Made by a program: the position numbers and the translations under genes
Origin: Phyllobacterium sp. 21LDTY02-6
Lineage (GTDB): Bacteria; Pseudomonadota; Alphaproteobacteria; Rhizobiales; Rhizobiaceae
DNA: 64,000 bases
Direction: 5' to 3'
Assembly: GCF_023554255.2 (NCBI RefSeq)
Contig: NZ_JAMJWD020000001.1
Span: 1-64,000, forward strand
Shown: positions 28,904 through 38,184 of the stretch, piece after piece
Position numbering within the stretch: position 1 is the stretch's first letter
Layout of the letters: each line of letters starts with the position of its first letter
The notes under the pieces: generated by a model
The model's database searches: none
The model's input: only the letters and a program-made list of their open reading frames with translations
What the model was told of the DNA's origin: nothing

Positions 28904-29073
28904 GATCGATATCCTTCTTTGCGCGGACCATACGCCTGCGCCGGAAGCCATGCCAGAAATCACCTTGCCCTTATTGGTTGGGTAAGGAACGATATTCTCC
29001 GGTTCCGGATAATAGTGGAACGATATTCCAATCGGGCTGTTGCAAACTTGCAGGAGAACCACCTCCCGGTGGA

Positions 29074-30798
29074 TCAGGACGAGGGAGTTGGGCGATACAG
29101 CGCCACGCGGTTGCGGCCCTGCGCCTTGGCCGTGTAGCAGGCGGCGTCGGCCTGTGCCAGCGCCTCGCCAAGGGTGATCGCACCATCGCCCAGCAGCGTG
29201 ACGCCGATGCTCGCTCCGACGTCCCTCAACTCGCTCGGACTGGCGGGACCCACGCCGAGCGCGCCGACGAGCTCGTTGGCGAGCGCAATGGCATCTCCCT
29301 CGCTGCCCACAGTGACAAGCACGGCGAATTCGTCGCCGCCGAGCCGCCCGGCAATGGCGCCATGCGGCAGGATGCGCAGCAATATCTCGGCGAAGGATTT
29401 CAGCAATTTGTCGCCGGCGGCATGGCCATAGGTGTCGTTCACCGACTTGAAATGATCGAGATCGATGTAATAGAGCCCGTACTGGACGCCGGCGGCCAGC
29501 CGGGCGAGGGCCGAGGTGGCCGCCGTCTCGAAGGCGATGCGGTTGCTCAGTCCGGTCAGCGGGTCATGCGACGCGGCATGGGCGAGCTGGCGCTGCAATT
29601 GCCGCGCGGCGGTGATGTCCTGGACGATGAGAACCGCGCCCGTGATGCGGCCGGTCAGGTCGAACAGCGGCGATGCAAGATTGCGCAGCGCGCGCCGCTC
29701 GCCGTCGGGGCGGAAAAGCAGATTGTTCTCGGCGCCCTCCACGGTCCGGCCGCTCCTGATCGCCAGCATGCTGCTCAACAATACCGGTTCGCCGGTCAAT
29801 TCGTCCCGCAGGGCAAAGACCGCGTCCACCGTCTCGCCGATCAGGTCGGCCTTGCTCTTCAGCAGAAGGCTTTCCGCCGCCGGATTGGCGAAGGTGATGC
29901 GGTTTTCCACGTCGGTCGTCAGCACCGCATCGCCGATGGAATTCAGCGTGATCCGGTAAAGCTCCTTCTCCCGCGCCAGCGCTTCCGCGCCGACGACTTC
30001 ATCGGTGACGTCCCAGATGCTGCCCATCAGCAGCGTCGACGCCCCATGCGTCACCCGCCTTGCAAGCGCGATCACATGGCGTATATCGCCGTCGGGCTTG
30101 ACGATCCGATAGCGCATCTTGGCCGGCTGCCCGGTTTCCAGCGTGCTTTCGATCTGCGCTTCGGCGCTGGCTGCGTCGTCGGGATGGAGCAGTTCGTGCC
30201 AGGTTTCGCGCGCAATGGTGCGCTCGCCCGGCGGCAGCCCGAAAATCTCGCGCATGCGCCGGTCCCAATAGACCGTTTCGGTCGCCGGATCGAATTCCCA
30301 AAGCCCGATCTGGCCCGCATCGAGCGCCAGCTGCACGCGCTCGTTCGAAAATTTCAGCTGGCTTTCCACCTGCTTCTGGCTGGTGATATCGGTCTGCACC
30401 CCGATCATGCGGGTGGGCTTGCCATCCGCATCCCATTCCACCACGCGGCCGCGATCCAGAACCCAGACCCAGTACCCGTCCTTGTGGCGCAGCCTGAACT
30501 CGGTCTCGACACTGTCGCTGAGCCCCTTCACATGGCGCTCGCCGCTTTCCACGGCGCGCAGCCGGTCTTCGGGATGAATGAGGGTGAGCCAGAGGTCGCT
30601 GCGGTCGCCGAGCTCCTCCGGGCGGTAGCCGAGCATGCGCTTCCAGGTAGGAGAATAATAGCACTGGCCGGTGACGAGGTTCGAATCCCAGACGCCAAGA
30701 CCGGCCGATTCCAGTGCGAAGCTCCAACGATTGGCCTCCGCATCTTCCTTCGTAACATTCGGGCCGGAATGCAGCCTGATATTGGGAACGTCCGTCAT
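29074..30798 (-). CDS. PAS-PAS-PAS-GGDEF diguanylate cyclase
   Basis: 574 residues. Three PAS domains occupy about 25-400: the first two are PAS_3/PAC type (ending GVQTDITSQK and SIWDVTDEV) and the third starts LYRITLNSIGDAVLTTD and ends VLIVQDITAARQLQ. The C-terminal GGDEF domain begins HDPLTGLSNRIAFE and has an intact GGDEF at 487-491, so c-di-GMP synthesis is expected. No RxxD inhibitory site precedes GGDEF, so product inhibition may be absent. No membrane segments are visible, so it probably senses a cytoplasmic signal. Confidence 0.94.
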   Translation of the reverse strand: MTDVPNIRLHSGPNVTKEDAEANRWSFALESAGLGVWDSNLVTGQCYYSPTWKRMLGYRPEELGDRSDLWLTLIHPEDRLRAVESGERHVKGLSDSVETEFRLRHKDGYWVWVLDRGRVVEWDADGKPTRMIGVQTDITSQKQVESQLKFSNERVQLALDAGQIGLWEFDPATETVYWDRRMREIFGLPPGERTIARETWHELLHPDDAASAEAQIESTLETGQPAKMRYRIVKPDGDIRHVIALARRVTHGASTLLMGSIWDVTDEVVGAEALAREKELYRITLNSIGDAVLTTDVENRITFANPAAESLLLKSKADLIGETVDAVFALRDELTGEPVLLSSMLAIRSGRTVEGAENNLLFRPDGERRALRNLASPLFDLTGRITGAVLIVQDITAARQLQRQLAHAASHDPLTGLSNRIAFETAATSALARLAAGVQYGLYYIDLDHFKSVNDTYGHAAGDKLLKSFAEILLRILPHGAIAGRLGGDEFAVLVTVGSEGDAIALANELVGALGVGPASPSELRDVGASIGVTLLGDGAITLGEALAQADAACYTAKAQGRNRVALYRPTPSS

Positions 30799-30852
30799 GG
30801 CCGGATGCTAGCACAGAATAGGGCAACTGACAGTGTCCTCGCACGCATCGGG

Positions 30853-30895
30853 ACTCAATTCATTCGATTGACTTAATTTGTCTCGCGCCTATAAT
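30853..30895 (+). promoter_or_regulatory. Sigma-70-type promoter and overlapping palindrome of the cecR-like operon
   Basis: TTGACT (30868-30873) and TATAAT (30890-30895) are separated by 16 bases. A transcript starting about 7 bases after the -10 box would begin at or next to the ATG at 30902, giving a leaderless mRNA. An imperfect 21-base palindrome (30853-30873, 7 of 10 base pairs) overlaps the -35 box and is a candidate operator for the TetR-type product. Confidence 0.65.
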
Positions 30896-30901
30896 GCGGG
30901 C

Positions 30902-31591
30902 ATGGAAAAAGTCGCGAAAGATGAAGCCAGGGTCCCGGACCGGGGCGAAGCCACGCGGATGAAAATCCTCCCTGTCGCGCTCGACATGTTCGGCCGCTAC
31001 GGCTTCGACGGAACCAAGACGCGCATGATCCGCGATGCCGCGGGCGTGAACCTGCAGGCGATTCCGTACCATTTCGGCGGCAAGGAAGGGCTGTACCTGG
31101 CGACGGCCGAATATCTCGGCGACCGCATCGACGCCCATGTGGCGGAGCTGCGCGGCCAGATCCGCGGCCGGCTGGAGCAGCTCGCCGCGGAGGGGCTCGC
31201 TCCCTCGCGCGAGGAGGCGGGAATGCTGCTCGGCTCGATCCTGAAAAAGATGGCGGCGGTGTTCGTCAGCGATGAATCCGCGCCGTGGGCGCGGTTCCTG
31301 CTTCGCGAGCAGATGGAGCCGACTGCGGCATTCCAGATCATCTATGGCCGCGTCATGAAGCCGATGCTCGAAGTCGGCACGCGGCTTGTCGGAACCATGC
31401 TCGGCGAAGACCCGGCATCCGAACATGTGCGCCTGCGCATGCTGGCGCTCATCGGCAGCATGCTCGTCTTCCGCATGGCCAATGCCGCCGTGATGGCGCA
31501 GATGCAGTGGTCCGGCGCTGGCCCTGCCGAAGTCGAGCGCATTCAGGCCCTCGCCGAGGAACTGATCGCCGATCTTGGAGCGAAACGATGA
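30902..31591 (+). CDS. TetR family regulator, CecR/YbiH type
   Basis: 229 residues. A TetR helix-turn-helix is present ([48 protein letters not shown], about 17-64, in parts), followed by a C-terminal domain of the CecR (DUF1956) type with [29 protein letters not shown]. In E. coli CecR controls ybhGFSR, and here the same order of genes follows, so it very probably represses its own operon. A TTG at 30878 would add 8 residues, but the promoter position and the weak ribosome site favour ATG 30902. The stop overlaps the next start (ATGA). Confidence 0.9.
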   Translation: MEKVAKDEARVPDRGEATRMKILPVALDMFGRYGFDGTKTRMIRDAAGVNLQAIPYHFGGKEGLYLATAEYLGDRIDAHVAELRGQIRGRLEQLAAEGLAPSREEAGMLLGSILKKMAAVFVSDESAPWARFLLREQMEPTAAFQIIYGRVMKPMLEVGTRLVGTMLGEDPASEHVRLRMLALIGSMLVFRMANAAVMAQMQWSGAGPAEVERIQALAEELIADLGAKR

Positions 31592-32604
31592 ACAGGCGGG
31601 CGCTGATCATCGGTCTTGCCGGCATAGCCCTGCTCGCTGGCGCCGGCTGGTGGTTCGACGTTCCGGCACGCATGGGCTGGGCCGAGCCGTCGGCGGCGGA
31701 GCGGACGCTCTACGGCAATGTCGATATCAGGCAGGTCCAGCTCGGATTTCGCGTCAATGGCAGGATCGACAGGCTCTTCGTCGACGAGGGCGACGATGTG
31801 AAGGCGGGGGCGGTCATCGCCCAGCTCGACGACGAACCCTACCGCAATTCGGTTGCGGCGGCGGAGGCCGATGTGGCGGCGCTGCGATCGACATTGGAAA
31901 AGCTTGTCGCGGGGCCAAGAAAGACCGAGATCGCCCAGGCCGAAGCGACGCTGAACGAACGCCTGGCCGATTTGAAGAACGTCTCGCTTGCCCATGAGCG
32001 CGCGGCGCGGCTGCGCCCGAACGGCACGATTTCGCAGGCGGGGCTCGATGAAGCCGCCGCAGCCAAGGCCGCAGCCGCCGCGCGGGCGGATTCGGCGCGC
32101 GAGGCATTGGCGCTGCTCAACGAGGGCTCGCGCAGCGAAGACATCGCAGCGGCGCGCTCCAATCTTGCGGCAGCCGAGGCGCGGCTTGCCTCGGCGCGCA
32201 CGTCGCTTGCCGATACGCAGCTGCGGGCGCCCAATGACGGCGTCATTCTTTCGCGGGTTCGCGAAGACGGCGCAATCGTCAGTCCGAGCGACATCGTGGC
32301 GGTCCTGTCGCTGCATGAGCCGCTATGGGTGCGCAGCTATGTTTCCGAGACCGAACTCGGCAGCATCCGCCCGGGAATGGAAGTATCGGTGTTTACCGAC
32401 AGCGATCCCGGCATGGCGGTGAAGGGCAAGATCGGCTTCATATCGCCAGTGGCGGAATTCACGCCGAAATCCGTCGAGACGCCGGATCTGCGGACGGACC
32501 TCGTCTACCGGCTGCGTATCGTCATCGACGGCCGCGCGGCCGGCCTGCGCCAGGGCATGCCGGTAACGGTGAGGCTGCCGCCGCCGGCAGTTGCATCGAG
32601 ATGA
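31588..32604 (+). CDS. ybhG: HlyD-family periplasmic adaptor (YbhG-like)
   Basis: 338 residues. One N-terminal membrane segment ([19 protein letters not shown]) anchors it. The lipoyl half motif ([25 protein letters not shown]) and its partner ([26 protein letters not shown]) flank a long Ala-rich coiled coil (about 80-200), followed by the beta-barrel part. It would link the inner-membrane ABC exporter to an outer-membrane channel. The ATG overlaps the regulator stop by 4 bases and GGAG is 9 bases upstream. Confidence 0.92.
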   Translation: MNRRALIIGLAGIALLAGAGWWFDVPARMGWAEPSAAERTLYGNVDIRQVQLGFRVNGRIDRLFVDEGDDVKAGAVIAQLDDEPYRNSVAAAEADVAALRSTLEKLVAGPRKTEIAQAEATLNERLADLKNVSLAHERAARLRPNGTISQAGLDEAAAAKAAAAARADSAREALALLNEGSRSEDIAAARSNLAAAEARLASARTSLADTQLRAPNDGVILSRVREDGAIVSPSDIVAVLSLHEPLWVRSYVSETELGSIRPGMEVSVFTDSDPGMAVKGKIGFISPVAEFTPKSVETPDLRTDLVYRLRIVIDGRAAGLRQGMPVTVRLPPPAVASR

Positions 32605-34355
32605 CAAACATCGCCTCCAGCGCGCAGGAACCGGCCGATGTGGTTCGCTTGGACGATGTGAGGAAAACCTTCGGCGACGGGCCGCCGGCGCTCAATGGCA
32701 TTTCCGGGCGGATCGGCTCGGGCCAGATCGCCGGCCTTGTCGGCCCGGACGGTTCAGGCAAGACGACGCTGGTGCGCCTGATGACGGGGCTGATGCAGCC
32801 CGATAGCGGCAGCCTCACGGTGCTGGGCTTCGATGCCGCGCGGGAGGCGCGTTCCATCCAGCAATCCATCGGCTATATGCCGCAGCGATTCGGCCTCTAC
32901 GAGGACCTTTCGGTCAGGGAAAACCTCGATCTCTATGCGGATCTGCGCGGCCTTGCGCCGGATATCCGCAGCGCGACTTTCGACGAACTCCTGACCTTCA
33001 CCGATCTCAAGAGCTTCACCGGGCGCCTCGCCGGAAAACTTTCCGGCGGCATGAAGCAGAAGCTCGGCCTCGCCTGTGCGCTGCTGCAGAAGCCCCGGCT
33101 GCTGCTGCTGGACGAACCGGGCGTCGGCGTCGATCCGATCTCGCGGCGCGAATTATGGCGGATGGTCGAGGACCTGACCAGGGAGGGCGTAAGCGTCGTC
33201 TGGTCCACCGCCTATCTCGACGAGGCCGAGGCCTGCGACAGCGTGCTGCTGCTCAATCAGGGCGAACTGCTCTTCGCCGGCGCGCCGGGCGAACTCACCG
33301 ACCGCGTTGCCGGGCGTGTCTTCCGCATCAGCGGCGTTTCCGGCGGCAAGCGGGCGGCCCTCGGCAGGATATTGGAGCGCGAGGATGTCATCGACGGCGT
33401 CATCCAGGGCGACGCATTGCGGATCGTGCTCAAGCAGGCACCGGAGGCCGGGGCGCCGCGCGCCGACCTGCCGGCGGGGGCGAGCATGGCGCCGGCCGAG
33501 CCGCGCTTCGAAGATGCCTTCGTCGATATGCTCGGCGGCGGACCGGGCGGCCGTTCCGCCCTGGCGGAAGCGGCGACGGCGCGGGACCCGACCGGCGGCG
33601 ACATCGTCATCGAGGCGAAGGGCCTGACCAAGCGTTTCGGCGATTTCACCGCTGCCGATGATATCAATTTCGACATTCCGCGCGGGCAGATATTCGGCCT
33701 TCTCGGCCCGAATGGCGCGGGCAAGTCGACGACCTTCAAGATGCTGTGCGGGCTGTTGAAGCCGACGCTGGGCGAGGGGCGTGTCGCCGGATATGATCTG
33801 CGCCGGGATACGGCGCAGGCGCGCAACCGGCTCGGCTACATGGCGCAGAAGTTCTCGCTCTATGGCGATCTCAGCGTCGCCCAGAACCTCGATTTCTTTG
33901 CCGGTGTCTATGGGCTTTCGGCCGGGCTGCGGCGTGAACGCACCCGGCTGATGAAGGAGATATTCGCCTTCCGGCCGGTCGAGGCGATGTCGGCCAAGGA
34001 CCTGCCGCTCGGGCTGAAGCAGAGGCTGGCGCTGGCCTGCGCCGTCATGCACGAACCGGAAGCGCTGTTTCTCGACGAGCCGACATCCGGCGTCGATCCG
34101 ATCACCCGCCGTGAGTTCTGGACCCATATCAACGGCCTGGTGGAAAAGGGCGTCACCGTGCTCGTCACCACGCATTTCATGGACGAGGCGGAATATTGCG
34201 ACCGGATATCGCTCATCTACCGGGGCAAGTCGATCGCGCTCGGCTCGCCCGACGAACTCAAGGCGAGCGTCACCGGCGCCGACATGCCGGACCCGACCAT
34301 GGAAGATGCGTTCATCGCCCTCATCAGGCAATCGGATGCCGGGAGCAGCGCATGA
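32601..34355 (+). CDS. ybhF: ABC exporter ATP-binding protein with two ATPase domains (YbhF-like)
   Basis: 584 residues, a tandem fusion of two ATPase domains. Domain 1 has Walker [10 protein letters not shown], signature [12 protein letters not shown] and Walker [15 protein letters not shown]. Domain 2 (about 340-584) has GPNGAGKST, the altered signature [12 protein letters not shown] and [14 protein letters not shown] degenerate second signature is, as I recall, a trait of the YbhF family rather than damage. It powers the YbhS/YbhR permeases. Start ATG 32601 overlaps the previous stop by 4 bases. Confidence 0.94.
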   Translation: MTNIASSAQEPADVVRLDDVRKTFGDGPPALNGISGRIGSGQIAGLVGPDGSGKTTLVRLMTGLMQPDSGSLTVLGFDAAREARSIQQSIGYMPQRFGLYEDLSVRENLDLYADLRGLAPDIRSATFDELLTFTDLKSFTGRLAGKLSGGMKQKLGLACALLQKPRLLLLDEPGVGVDPISRRELWRMVEDLTREGVSVVWSTAYLDEAEACDSVLLLNQGELLFAGAPGELTDRVAGRVFRISGVSGGKRAALGRILEREDVIDGVIQGDALRIVLKQAPEAGAPRADLPAGASMAPAEPRFEDAFVDMLGGGPGGRSALAEAATARDPTGGDIVIEAKGLTKRFGDFTAADDINFDIPRGQIFGLLGPNGAGKSTTFKMLCGLLKPTLGEGRVAGYDLRRDTAQARNRLGYMAQKFSLYGDLSVAQNLDFFAGVYGLSAGLRRERTRLMKEIFAFRPVEAMSAKDLPLGLKQRLALACAVMHEPEALFLDEPTSGVDPITRREFWTHINGLVEKGVTVLVTTHFMDEAEYCDRISLIYRGKSIALGSPDELKASVTGADMPDPTMEDAFIALIRQSDAGSSA

Positions 34356-35494
34356 GCGAGGCGACAAGGCCGCAGGCAAGCAGCTCCGTCCGCCGCCTCG
34401 CCGCGCTGGTGCGCAAGGAGACGTATCAATTGCTGCGCGATCCCAGCAGCATGTTGATCGCCTTCGTCCTGCCGCTGGTGCTGCTCTTCCTCTTCGGCTA
34501 TGGCGTCTCGCTGGATACGACCCGCGTCAGGATCGGCCTCGTCGTCGAGGAGCAGACGCCGCTGACCCAGGATCTCGGCTTCAGCTTCAAGGCGTCGCGC
34601 TATTTCGAGGTCGTATCCGGCCAGGACCGGCGCCAGTTCGAGAAGGCGCTGGTCGATGGCGACATACGCGGGATACTGGTCGTCCCGGCGGTTTTCGCGT
34701 CCGATTTCGCGGCGGGTTCCGAGGCGCAGATTCAGGTGATCGTCGATGGCACGGACCCCAATACCGCCAATTTCGTGCAGAACTACGCGCAAGGCGTCGT
34801 CGCCTCGTGGCGCGCCATCCGTTCGGCGGAAACCGCGACGGCCGGACGCGGCATCGAGGTCGAACAGAGGTTCTGGTTCAATCCCGAACTGACGAGCCGC
34901 TACTTTCTGGTGCCGGGCTCCATCGCCATCATCATGACGCTGGTCGGGACGCTGCTGACGTCGCTCGTCATCGCGCGGGAATGGGAGAGGGGTACGATGG
35001 AAGCGATGATGGCGACGCCAGTCACCTCGCTCGAGCTTCTTGCCGGAAAGATACTGCCCTATTTCGTCCTTGGCCTGACATCGATGACGCTTTGCGTCCT
35101 CGTCGCGGTCTTTCTCTTCGGCATTCCGTTTCGGGGCTCCATCGTCGCGCTTTATGTGCTCGCGGCGACGTTCCTCGTTCCGGCGCTCGGCCAGGGGCTC
35201 CTGATCTCGGCGGCGACGAAGAACCAGTTCCTGGCGTCGCAACTCGCCCTGATGTCGGCCTTCCTCCCGGCATTCCTGCTGTCGGGCTTCCTGTTCGAGA
35301 TCAATTCGATGCCGACGATCATACAATGGGTGACGCTGATCGTTCCCGCCCGCTATTTCATCCCCAGCCTGCAGACATTGTTCCTGGCCGGCGATATCTG
35401 GCCGATGTTCGCGCGGGCGGTCGCCGTCATGCTGGCGATCGGCGCCCTGTTCTTCGTGCTTGCCGCGCGCAGCACCCGCAAGCGGATCGAGTAG
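34352..35494 (+). CDS. ybhS: ABC-2 type permease (YbhS-like)
   Basis: 380 residues of the ABC2_membrane_3 type: a first helix LIAFVLPLVLLFLFGYGVSL, a large extracytoplasmic domain (about 55-185), and five or six helices in the C-terminal half (for example SIAIIMTLVGTLLTSLVIAREWERGTMEAMMATP, in parts). Together with YbhR it forms the export channel. ATG 34352 overlaps the ybhF stop (ATGA). In E. coli this system affects resistance to cefoperazone and chloramphenicol; the substrate here is inferred only from family. Confidence 0.93.
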   Translation: MSEATRPQASSSVRRLAALVRKETYQLLRDPSSMLIAFVLPLVLLFLFGYGVSLDTTRVRIGLVVEEQTPLTQDLGFSFKASRYFEVVSGQDRRQFEKALVDGDIRGILVVPAVFASDFAAGSEAQIQVIVDGTDPNTANFVQNYAQGVVASWRAIRSAETATAGRGIEVEQRFWFNPELTSRYFLVPGSIAIIMTLVGTLLTSLVIAREWERGTMEAMMATPVTSLELLAGKILPYFVLGLTSMTLCVLVAVFLFGIPFRGSIVALYVLAATFLVPALGQGLLISAATKNQFLASQLALMSAFLPAFLLSGFLFEINSMPTIIQWVTLIVPARYFIPSLQTLFLAGDIWPMFARAVAVMLAIGALFFVLAARSTRKRIE

Positions 35495-35497
35495 GCC

Positions 35498-36613
35498 ATG
35501 TGGTGGACCCGGCTGAGAGCGCTGATCGTCAAGGAACTGCTCGCGGTGCTGCGTGATCCGAAGGGCAGGGCCATCCTCATCGTGCCGCCCATCCTGCAGC
35601 TTCTGGTGTTCTCCTATGCGGCGACGCTCGAGGTGCGCAATGTCGATATCATGGTGCTCAACCGTGACGGCGGCTATTGGGGCAGCGAGCTCATCCAGCG
35701 CATCGATGGCGCGCCGACCTTTCGCAGCGTCGCCCGGACGCAGGACGAGGCGGCGATCAGGCGGGCGATCGACAGGCAGCAGGTGGTGGCGGCGCTGGTG
35801 ATAGGGCCGACCTTCTCGCGCGACATCGCGGCGGGTACCGTCGCAGACGTCCAGATCGTCCTCGACGGGCGCAAATCCAACGCATCGCAGATCGTCGCGG
35901 GCTACCTGAACCAGATCGTTCTTCAGCTCGGGCAGGAGATATCGTCGTCGGCGGGGCGCGGGCCGCCGGGCGGGGTCAAGGTGGTGGCGCGCAACTGGTT
36001 CAACCCCAATCTCGACTTCCAGTGGTTCATGGTGCCGAACCTCATCGCCAGCATAGCCATGCTGATCGGGCTTGTCGTCACCGCCCTTTCCATTGCCCGC
36101 GAGCGCGAACTCGGCACGTTCGACCAATTGATGGTTTCGCCGCTGCGCACGCATGAAATCCTGATCGGCAAGGTGATACCGCCGATGATCATCGGCCTCG
36201 TCCACATCACGATCTATCTCCTTGCGGCGATATTCCTGTTCGAAATCCCTTTCCGCGGCTCGCTGGCCTACCTCTATGGCAGCGCGCTCGTCTATCTGTC
36301 GGCGATCGTCGGCGTCGGTCTGTTCATCTCGGCGCTGTCGGCGACGCAGCAGCAGGCCATCCTCGGCGCGTTCCTCTTCATCGTGCCGGCGACGCTGCTT
36401 TCCGGCTTCGCAACCCCGATCGAGAACATGCCCGCCTGGCTGCAGCCGATCACGCTGGTCAACCCGCTGCGATATTTCCTCGTCATCGTGAAGGGCGTGT
36501 TCCTCAGGGATATCGGGCTGGAGGAAGTCGTGCGGCAAACGGTTCCGCTGATGATCATTGCCGCCTGCACGCTGACGGCCGCGGCATGGCTGTTCAGGCG
36601 GCGCCTGGAATGA
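35498..36613 (+). CDS. ybhR: ABC-2 type permease (YbhR-like)
   Basis: 371 residues with the same architecture as the previous gene: an N-terminal helix (AILIVPPILQLLVFSYAATLEV), a large outer domain containing VLNRDGGYWGSELIQRIDGAP, then helices including LIASIAMLIGLVVTALSIARERELGTFDQLMVSPLRTHEI (in parts). It is the last gene of the five-gene operon, starting 3 bases after the ybhS stop. It presumably forms a heterodimer with YbhS. Confidence 0.93.
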   Translation: MWWTRLRALIVKELLAVLRDPKGRAILIVPPILQLLVFSYAATLEVRNVDIMVLNRDGGYWGSELIQRIDGAPTFRSVARTQDEAAIRRAIDRQQVVAALVIGPTFSRDIAAGTVADVQIVLDGRKSNASQIVAGYLNQIVLQLGQEISSSAGRGPPGGVKVVARNWFNPNLDFQWFMVPNLIASIAMLIGLVVTALSIARERELGTFDQLMVSPLRTHEILIGKVIPPMIIGLVHITIYLLAAIFLFEIPFRGSLAYLYGSALVYLSAIVGVGLFISALSATQQQAILGAFLFIVPATLLSGFATPIENMPAWLQPITLVNPLRYFLVIVKGVFLRDIGLEEVVRQTVPLMIIAACTLTAAAWLFRRRLE

Positions 36614-36735
36614 TGCACCCCGATCACGCGCGGACTCACGGTAATTTGTAGCGCCCGCCGGGTCCGGCGGCACAATTCCGGGCCATTCCTGCCCGATCTT
36701 TTCCTCTCCAGTTACGCAGAGCGAGGAGTTTCGTG

Positions 36736-37026
36736 ATGAATCGCAGAGATGACAGCTACCCCGATTATGTCCGTGAATGCGCCGGTGCCGCCGATGGTCT
36801 CGGCCGCAAATATGGTTCGGGAGCCGCCTTGTTCGGGCTGCTGCTCGGCGGGCTGGTGGTGGGCGACCTGATGAGCCGGCCCGAAGGAATCAACGTGAAC
36901 AGGGCCATGGACAGGGCCATGGACAGGGGGAATGCCGTCGAAGGCGGCGGCGGGGCGAACAATGCCGTTCTGGCCAGCCTCGACGCGCAGAAGGCGCGCT
37001 CCGGCCCCTTGCTTTGCAATCTTTAG
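36736..37026 (+). CDS. Small membrane protein of unknown function
   Basis: 96 residues from the ATG at 36736 behind AGGAG. A charged N terminus (MNRRDDSYPDYVREC) precedes one hydrophobic segment (GAALFGLLLGGLVVGDLM), then a Gly/Ala/Asn-rich tail. The DNA has an imperfect 12-base repeat encoding NRAMDRAMDRG, and the stop codon lies in the first of two 15-base copies (CTTTGCAATCTTTAG/CTTTGCAATCTTTGG, about 37010-37040), so the C terminus may have been altered by that duplication. No family recognised. It is convergent with the porin gene. Confidence 0.6.
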   Translation: MNRRDDSYPDYVRECAGAADGLGRKYGSGAALFGLLLGGLVVGDLMSRPEGINVNRAMDRAMDRGNAVEGGGGANNAVLASLDAQKARSGPLLCNL

Positions 37027-37059
37027 CTTTGCAATCTTTGGCCCGGGTCTTGGGCGCAT

Positions 37060-37087
37060 AAAAAAACAGAGGGCCGGAGCCCTCTGT
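37060..37087 (-). terminator. Rho-independent terminator of the porin gene
   Basis: Reading the minus strand, ACAGAGGGC and GCCCTCTGT pair around a 4-base loop (37066-37087) and are followed by a run of seven T. It starts 27 bases after the porin stop. Confidence 0.92.
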
Positions 37088-37113
37088 TCACAGGTCGATA
37101 ATTCGTTGAAGGA

Positions 37114-38184
37114 TTAGAAGTTGCGCTGGAAGCGGATGATGCCCTGGAAAGCGTCGTCGCTGTCGGAAACGTCACCACGATCGCCATCAAACTTGGTGTA
37201 GTTGATTTCCGGGGTGATTACGAAGCCGGGAACCAGCTCGTAAGCAACGTTGGCAGCGGCAGCGAACGTGCCGTCGTCTTCGTATGCGCCCTGCAGGTTG
37301 ACGGTTGCCTTTTCGGAAACCTTGGCAGCGATACCGCCCCAGACAGCGAAGTCACCATTCCAACGACCGAAGTAGTTGTTGCGGTATTCGTCGCCATTGG
37401 ACTTGTAGCCACCCATTACCCAGGCCTGAACCGTATCGGTAACGTTGACGTTCAAGCGGATCTTACCAGCGAACTCTTCGGAAAGAGCGTCGTAACCGGC
37501 AACGGCACCGATCATGCCCCAAGCCTGTTCGAACTTCGCACCGGCAACGACGTGCGGCATGTAATCGTCGATTACGTAGTTGTCGCTTGCGCCGTAGTAG
37601 GAGTTGAAGCCTGCATCGTCACCCTGTTCCAGGCCGATCGTGGCCGAGAAACCATTGCCGCCGGCAAAGGTGTAGCTGATCTGGTTGGAAACATAGCCAC
37701 CGAACTCGATGACGTCATCCGAGATCATGTCGCCGGCATAGCCGAGGTAGGACGTGAACTGCGAATCGGTTGCACCGACGCGGAAGCCGCCGAGTTCGAT
37801 GAAGCCGTTGTTCAGCTCGACGGAGTCGGCATTGGCGCCATCGTCGAAGTTGTAACGCAGTTCGATGTACGAACGCAGCGTGCCAAGCTCGGTCTCGTTA
37901 CGAGCGTCGACGCGCAGGGTTGCACGAGTACGCTTTGCCCAGGTGTCGCGCTCGACGCCGGTGTAGGCATCGTCGCCAGCCTTGGCGTCGTAACGCAGAT
38001 AACCGCTGATCTTCAGGCAGGTTTCGGTGCCGGGGATGTAGAAGAAGCCAGCGCCGTAGGTGTCGCAAACGCGAACATATTCAACGGGCTCCGGCTCGGC
38101 AACGACGACTGCGTCAGCAGCACGTGCGCCGGTTGTTGCAACGAGTGCAGCGGCGGAGCCGATCAGAAGGCTCTTGATGTTCAT
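37114..38184 (-). CDS. Outer-membrane porin, Omp2/Porin_2 family
   Basis: 356 residues from the ATG at 38184, with AAGGAGATC as a strong ribosome site. The signal peptide MNIKSLLIGSAAALVATTGARA is cleaved before ADAVVVAEPEPVEYVRVCD. The EPVEYVRVCDTYGAGFFYIPGTETCLKISGYLR segment is diagnostic of the Rhizobiales/Brucella Omp2 porins, which form trimeric 16-strand barrels with a disulphide near the N terminus. The C-terminal FQGIIRFQRNF ends in Phe, as required for barrel assembly. Codon choice is more restricted than in the neighbours, consistent with very high expression. Confidence 0.96.
   Translation of the reverse strand: MNIKSLLIGSAAALVATTGARAADAVVVAEPEPVEYVRVCDTYGAGFFYIPGTETCLKISGYLRYDAKAGDDAYTGVERDTWAKRTRATLRVDARNETELGTLRSYIELRYNFDDGANADSVELNNGFIELGGFRVGATDSQFTSYLGYAGDMISDDVIEFGGYVSNQISYTFAGGNGFSATIGLEQGDDAGFNSYYGASDNYVIDDYMPHVVAGAKFEQAWGMIGAVAGYDALSEEFAGKIRLNVNVTDTVQAWVMGGYKSNGDEYRNNYFGRWNGDFAVWGGIAAKVSEKATVNLQGAYEDDGTFAAAANVAYELVPGFVITPEINYTKFDGDRGDVSDSDDAFQGIIRFQRNF

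Noticed and set aside
34012..34060. Apparent loss of the ABC signature in the second ATPase domain of the YbhF-like protein
   Set aside because: [12 protein letters not shown] in place of LSGGQ is, as I recall, normal for YbhF proteins, so it is not damage.
34217..36673. A minus-strand frame of 818 codons opposite ybhS-ybhR
   Set aside because: Highly charged, repetitive product with no fold; it arises from GC-rich third positions of the permease genes.
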